From contig NZ_BMLQ01000001.1 of NCBI RefSeq assembly GCF_014645315.1, positions 1 to 34,756 on the forward strand: a stretch of DNA of 34,756 nucleotides. The letters are read 5' to 3'. The position numbers and the translations under genes are program-made. The notes below the pieces were generated by a model that had not been told where the DNA came from, did no database searches, and saw only the letters and a list, made by a program, of their open reading frames with translations. Positions 33,238 to 34,756 of the stretch are shown here, piece by piece. How positions within the stretch are numbered: position 1 is the stretch's first letter; every line of letters begins with the position of its first letter. This stretch comes from Citricoccus zhacaiensis. Its GTDB lineage: Bacteria; Actinomycetota; Actinomycetes; Actinomycetales; Micrococcaceae.

Positions 33238-33837
33238 ATGACCATCCGCCCGATCACCATCCACGGCGAGCCCGTCCTCCACCGACGGGCAGCCGAGGTC
33301 ACGCAGATCGACAACGAGATCCGGGCGCTGGTGGCTGACATGTTCGAGACCCAGGACGCCGCCCACGGCGTCGGGTTGGCGGCACCCCAGGTGGGCGTGG
33401 GACTGCGGATCTTCACATGGACCTTCGAGGACTCCGGGGACGCCCCGGCACGCGGGCACGTGATCAACCCCGTGCTGACCCGGATCGGCAAGACGTCCCA
33501 GGAGGATCCGGACCCAGACGAGGAGTCCGAGGGCTGCCTGTCCGTGCCCGGCTACAGCTTCCCGCTCAAACGCTCCGACCACGTGCGCCTGACCGGCCTC
33601 GACGTGGACGGCAATGACATCGACTTCGAGGGCACCGGCTGGTTCGCCCGCGTCATGCAGCACGAGTACGACCACCTCGACGGCTACCTCTACATCAACC
33701 GCCTCAACGGCAAGTGGACCCGGCGGTGGAAGAAATCCCTGCGCCGCGAGGGATGGACGGTGCCGGGCCACACCTGGCTGCCCGGCGTGGACCCCGACCC
33801 GTTCGGTCACGACGACGTCCCGGAGGACGACCAGTAG
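33238..33837 (+). CDS. def: Peptide deformylase
   Basis: It removes the formyl group from the initiator methionine of new proteins. All three family motifs are present: GVGLAAPQ (44-51), EGCLSVP with metal-binding Cys100, and QHEYDHLDG with His142, catalytic Glu143 and His146. The 199-residue length includes a C-terminal extension of about 30 residues, rich in Trp, Pro and Asp, after the RLNGKWTRRWKK segment; such tails are known in actinobacterial deformylases. The ATG has an AAGGAG ribosome site. Next on the strand is a membrane protein gene 29 bp downstream, which may be co-transcribed. Confidence 0.96.
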   Translation: MTIRPITIHGEPVLHRRAAEVTQIDNEIRALVADMFETQDAAHGVGLAAPQVGVGLRIFTWTFEDSGDAPARGHVINPVLTRIGKTSQEDPDPDEESEGCLSVPGYSFPLKRSDHVRLTGLDVDGNDIDFEGTGWFARVMQHEYDHLDGYLYINRLNGKWTRRWKKSLRREGWTVPGHTWLPGVDPDPFGHDDVPEDDQ

Positions 33838-33866
33838 CTGACTCGCGACGCTGGGATACAGGGCCC

Positions 33867-34691
33867 ATGCCGCCCACTGCCGCCTCGTCCGTCGATCGCA
33901 CCCGGATCTCGTCGGGGTCACTCGCCGCGGCCGCGGGAGTCTCGGCGTCCGCGTTCGTGCTCTTCGCCCTGCTGCTGCCCGGCTGGGGGCATGCACTGCT
34001 GGGGCTCAGCGTGCTGCTGGCCTGGCGGACGGACAGGGAACTCGGGCGGGACCTGACGCTGATCGGCGCAGGCATCGCCGTCGTCAGCACCACGTCCGTG
34101 GAAGCCGACCTGCGCTGGGACCGGTTCTTCCTCCTGGGCGCGGTGCTCACCGCCGCCGTGGCCGTCCCGCTGGCGCTGGACCGGCTGTGGCTGAGACGCC
34201 GTGCCATCGTCTATCCATGGCGCACCGGCAAGAGGTGGACCCGGGTGCAGTGGTCCTATGTGGTCGCGGTGCCGGTCCTGGGCTGGGCGATCCTGCCCGC
34301 CTACTTCATCCACTCCGGCGCCTACCGGAACTGGCCGGCCGTGGAGGGCCCCTCCGAACTGGCGCGGTTCCTCATCGGGGTGAACTTCGTGGGCCTGTGG
34401 GACGAGCTGTTCTTCATCTGCACGTGCTTCGCCCTGCTGCGCCGCCACTTCGGGCTGTGGACGGCCAATGTGCTGCAGTCGGTGATCTTCGTGTCCTTCC
34501 TCTGGGAGCTCGGCTACCGGTCCTGGGGACCGTTGCTGACCATTCCCTTCGCACTGCTGCAGGGATGGATCTTCAACCGCACCCGCAACCTGACCTACGT
34601 GGTGGTGGTGCACCTACTGTTCGACGTCATCGTGTTCCTGGCGATCGTGCACGCCCACCACCCGGACGTGTTGCGCATCTTCGTCTACTGA
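33867..34691 (+). CDS. CPBP (Abi/Rce1-like) family membrane protein, divergent active site
   Basis: A 274-residue membrane protein with about seven hydrophobic segments, a charged loop (LRRRAIVYPWRTGKRWTR) in the middle and a short C-terminus. The region WDELFF (Asp179-Glu180), followed by LWELGY and the terminal HLLFD (His249, Asp253), aligns with CPBP intramembrane proteases. However, the usual EExxxR and FxxxH motifs are altered: there is no Arg after DE and no His in the second motif. Protease activity is therefore uncertain. The ATG at 33867 lies six bases after GATACA, a poor match to the leaderless box; it may instead be read through from def. Confidence 0.65.
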   Translation: MPPTAASSVDRTRISSGSLAAAAGVSASAFVLFALLLPGWGHALLGLSVLLAWRTDRELGRDLTLIGAGIAVVSTTSVEADLRWDRFFLLGAVLTAAVAVPLALDRLWLRRRAIVYPWRTGKRWTRVQWSYVVAVPVLGWAILPAYFIHSGAYRNWPAVEGPSELARFLIGVNFVGLWDELFFICTCFALLRRHFGLWTANVLQSVIFVSFLWELGYRSWGPLLTIPFALLQGWIFNRTRNLTYVVVVHLLFDVIVFLAIVHAHHPDVLRIFVY

Positions 34692-34756
34692 ACCGCGGGA
34701 GCACTCCGCTCCCCGGACAGCACGACGGCGGCCGGTCACCTCCGTACGGAAGGTGA
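34692..34756. other. Window end, no feature seen
   Basis: Sixty-five bases after the CPBP-type gene show no start of a recognisable gene, hairpin or promoter I can support. Confidence 0.5.

Overview
The window is chromosomal DNA from a high-GC Gram-positive bacterium, most likely a Micrococcales/Micrococcaceae-type actinobacterium. The evidence is very high third-position GC, tight operons, an M. tuberculosis GlbO-like truncated hemoglobin, a DesA3-type desaturase with its reductase, polyprenol-phosphomannose mannosyltransferases, and many genes with a TANNNT box 6-7 bp before the start codon (the actinobacterial leaderless arrangement). The genus is a guess. I see no insertion sequence, prophage, CRISPR array or plasmid signature; this is a core-type region with some unusual gene fusions.

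Region 1 (about 400-7200) holds an apparently complete molybdenum-cofactor pathway in two convergent operons. The plus-strand operon is moeB-moeA-moaC-mobA-moaD, in which every junction overlaps. The minus-strand operon is moaB-moaE-moaA. MoeB lacks the usual zinc cysteines but carries a rhodanese domain. MobA is fused to a DUF6457 domain and contains a 12-bp-period in-frame repeat. No molybdoenzyme or molybdate transporter lies in the window.

Region 2 (7300-10300) holds an OsmC-domain/truncated-hemoglobin fusion gene, a convergent hypothetical gene that shares a CTAG stop with it, and an acyl-CoA thioesterase II gene.

Region 3 (10370-13640) is a three-gene cassette: an N-formylglutamate-amidohydrolase-like hydrolase, a DUF1704 'QEGLA' metallopeptidase (the family that includes eukaryotic tubulin tyrosine carboxypeptidases) and a GshB-like ATP-grasp ligase. 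A ligase, a carboxypeptidase-type enzyme and an amidohydrolase side by side suggest an uncharacterised system that adds and removes an amino acid or small amide. I regard this as the best candidate for an undescribed system here.

Region 4 (13669-19087) holds the ABC-F translation factor gene ettA, a second-type ssb with a structured leader, tRNA-Arg(UCU), and a divergent LysR regulator/SdhA-type flavoprotein pair with an operator-like inverted repeat between two apparently leaderless promoters.

Region 5 (19198-29528) is envelope and lipid biology: a DUF2079 membrane protein, a fatty-acyl desaturase with its ferredoxin-reductase partner and a divergent PucR-type regulator, and an operon of two paralogous MptB/MptA-like mannosyltransferases plus a GT87 enzyme, likely for lipomannan or a related glycolipid.

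Region 6 (29600-34756) is housekeeping: oligoribonuclease, tRNA-His with a strong hairpin terminator, an LLM-type flavin oxidoreductase, an ABM-domain protein with an M20 amidohydrolase, peptide deformylase, and a divergent CPBP-type membrane protein. The last 65 bases show nothing I can name.
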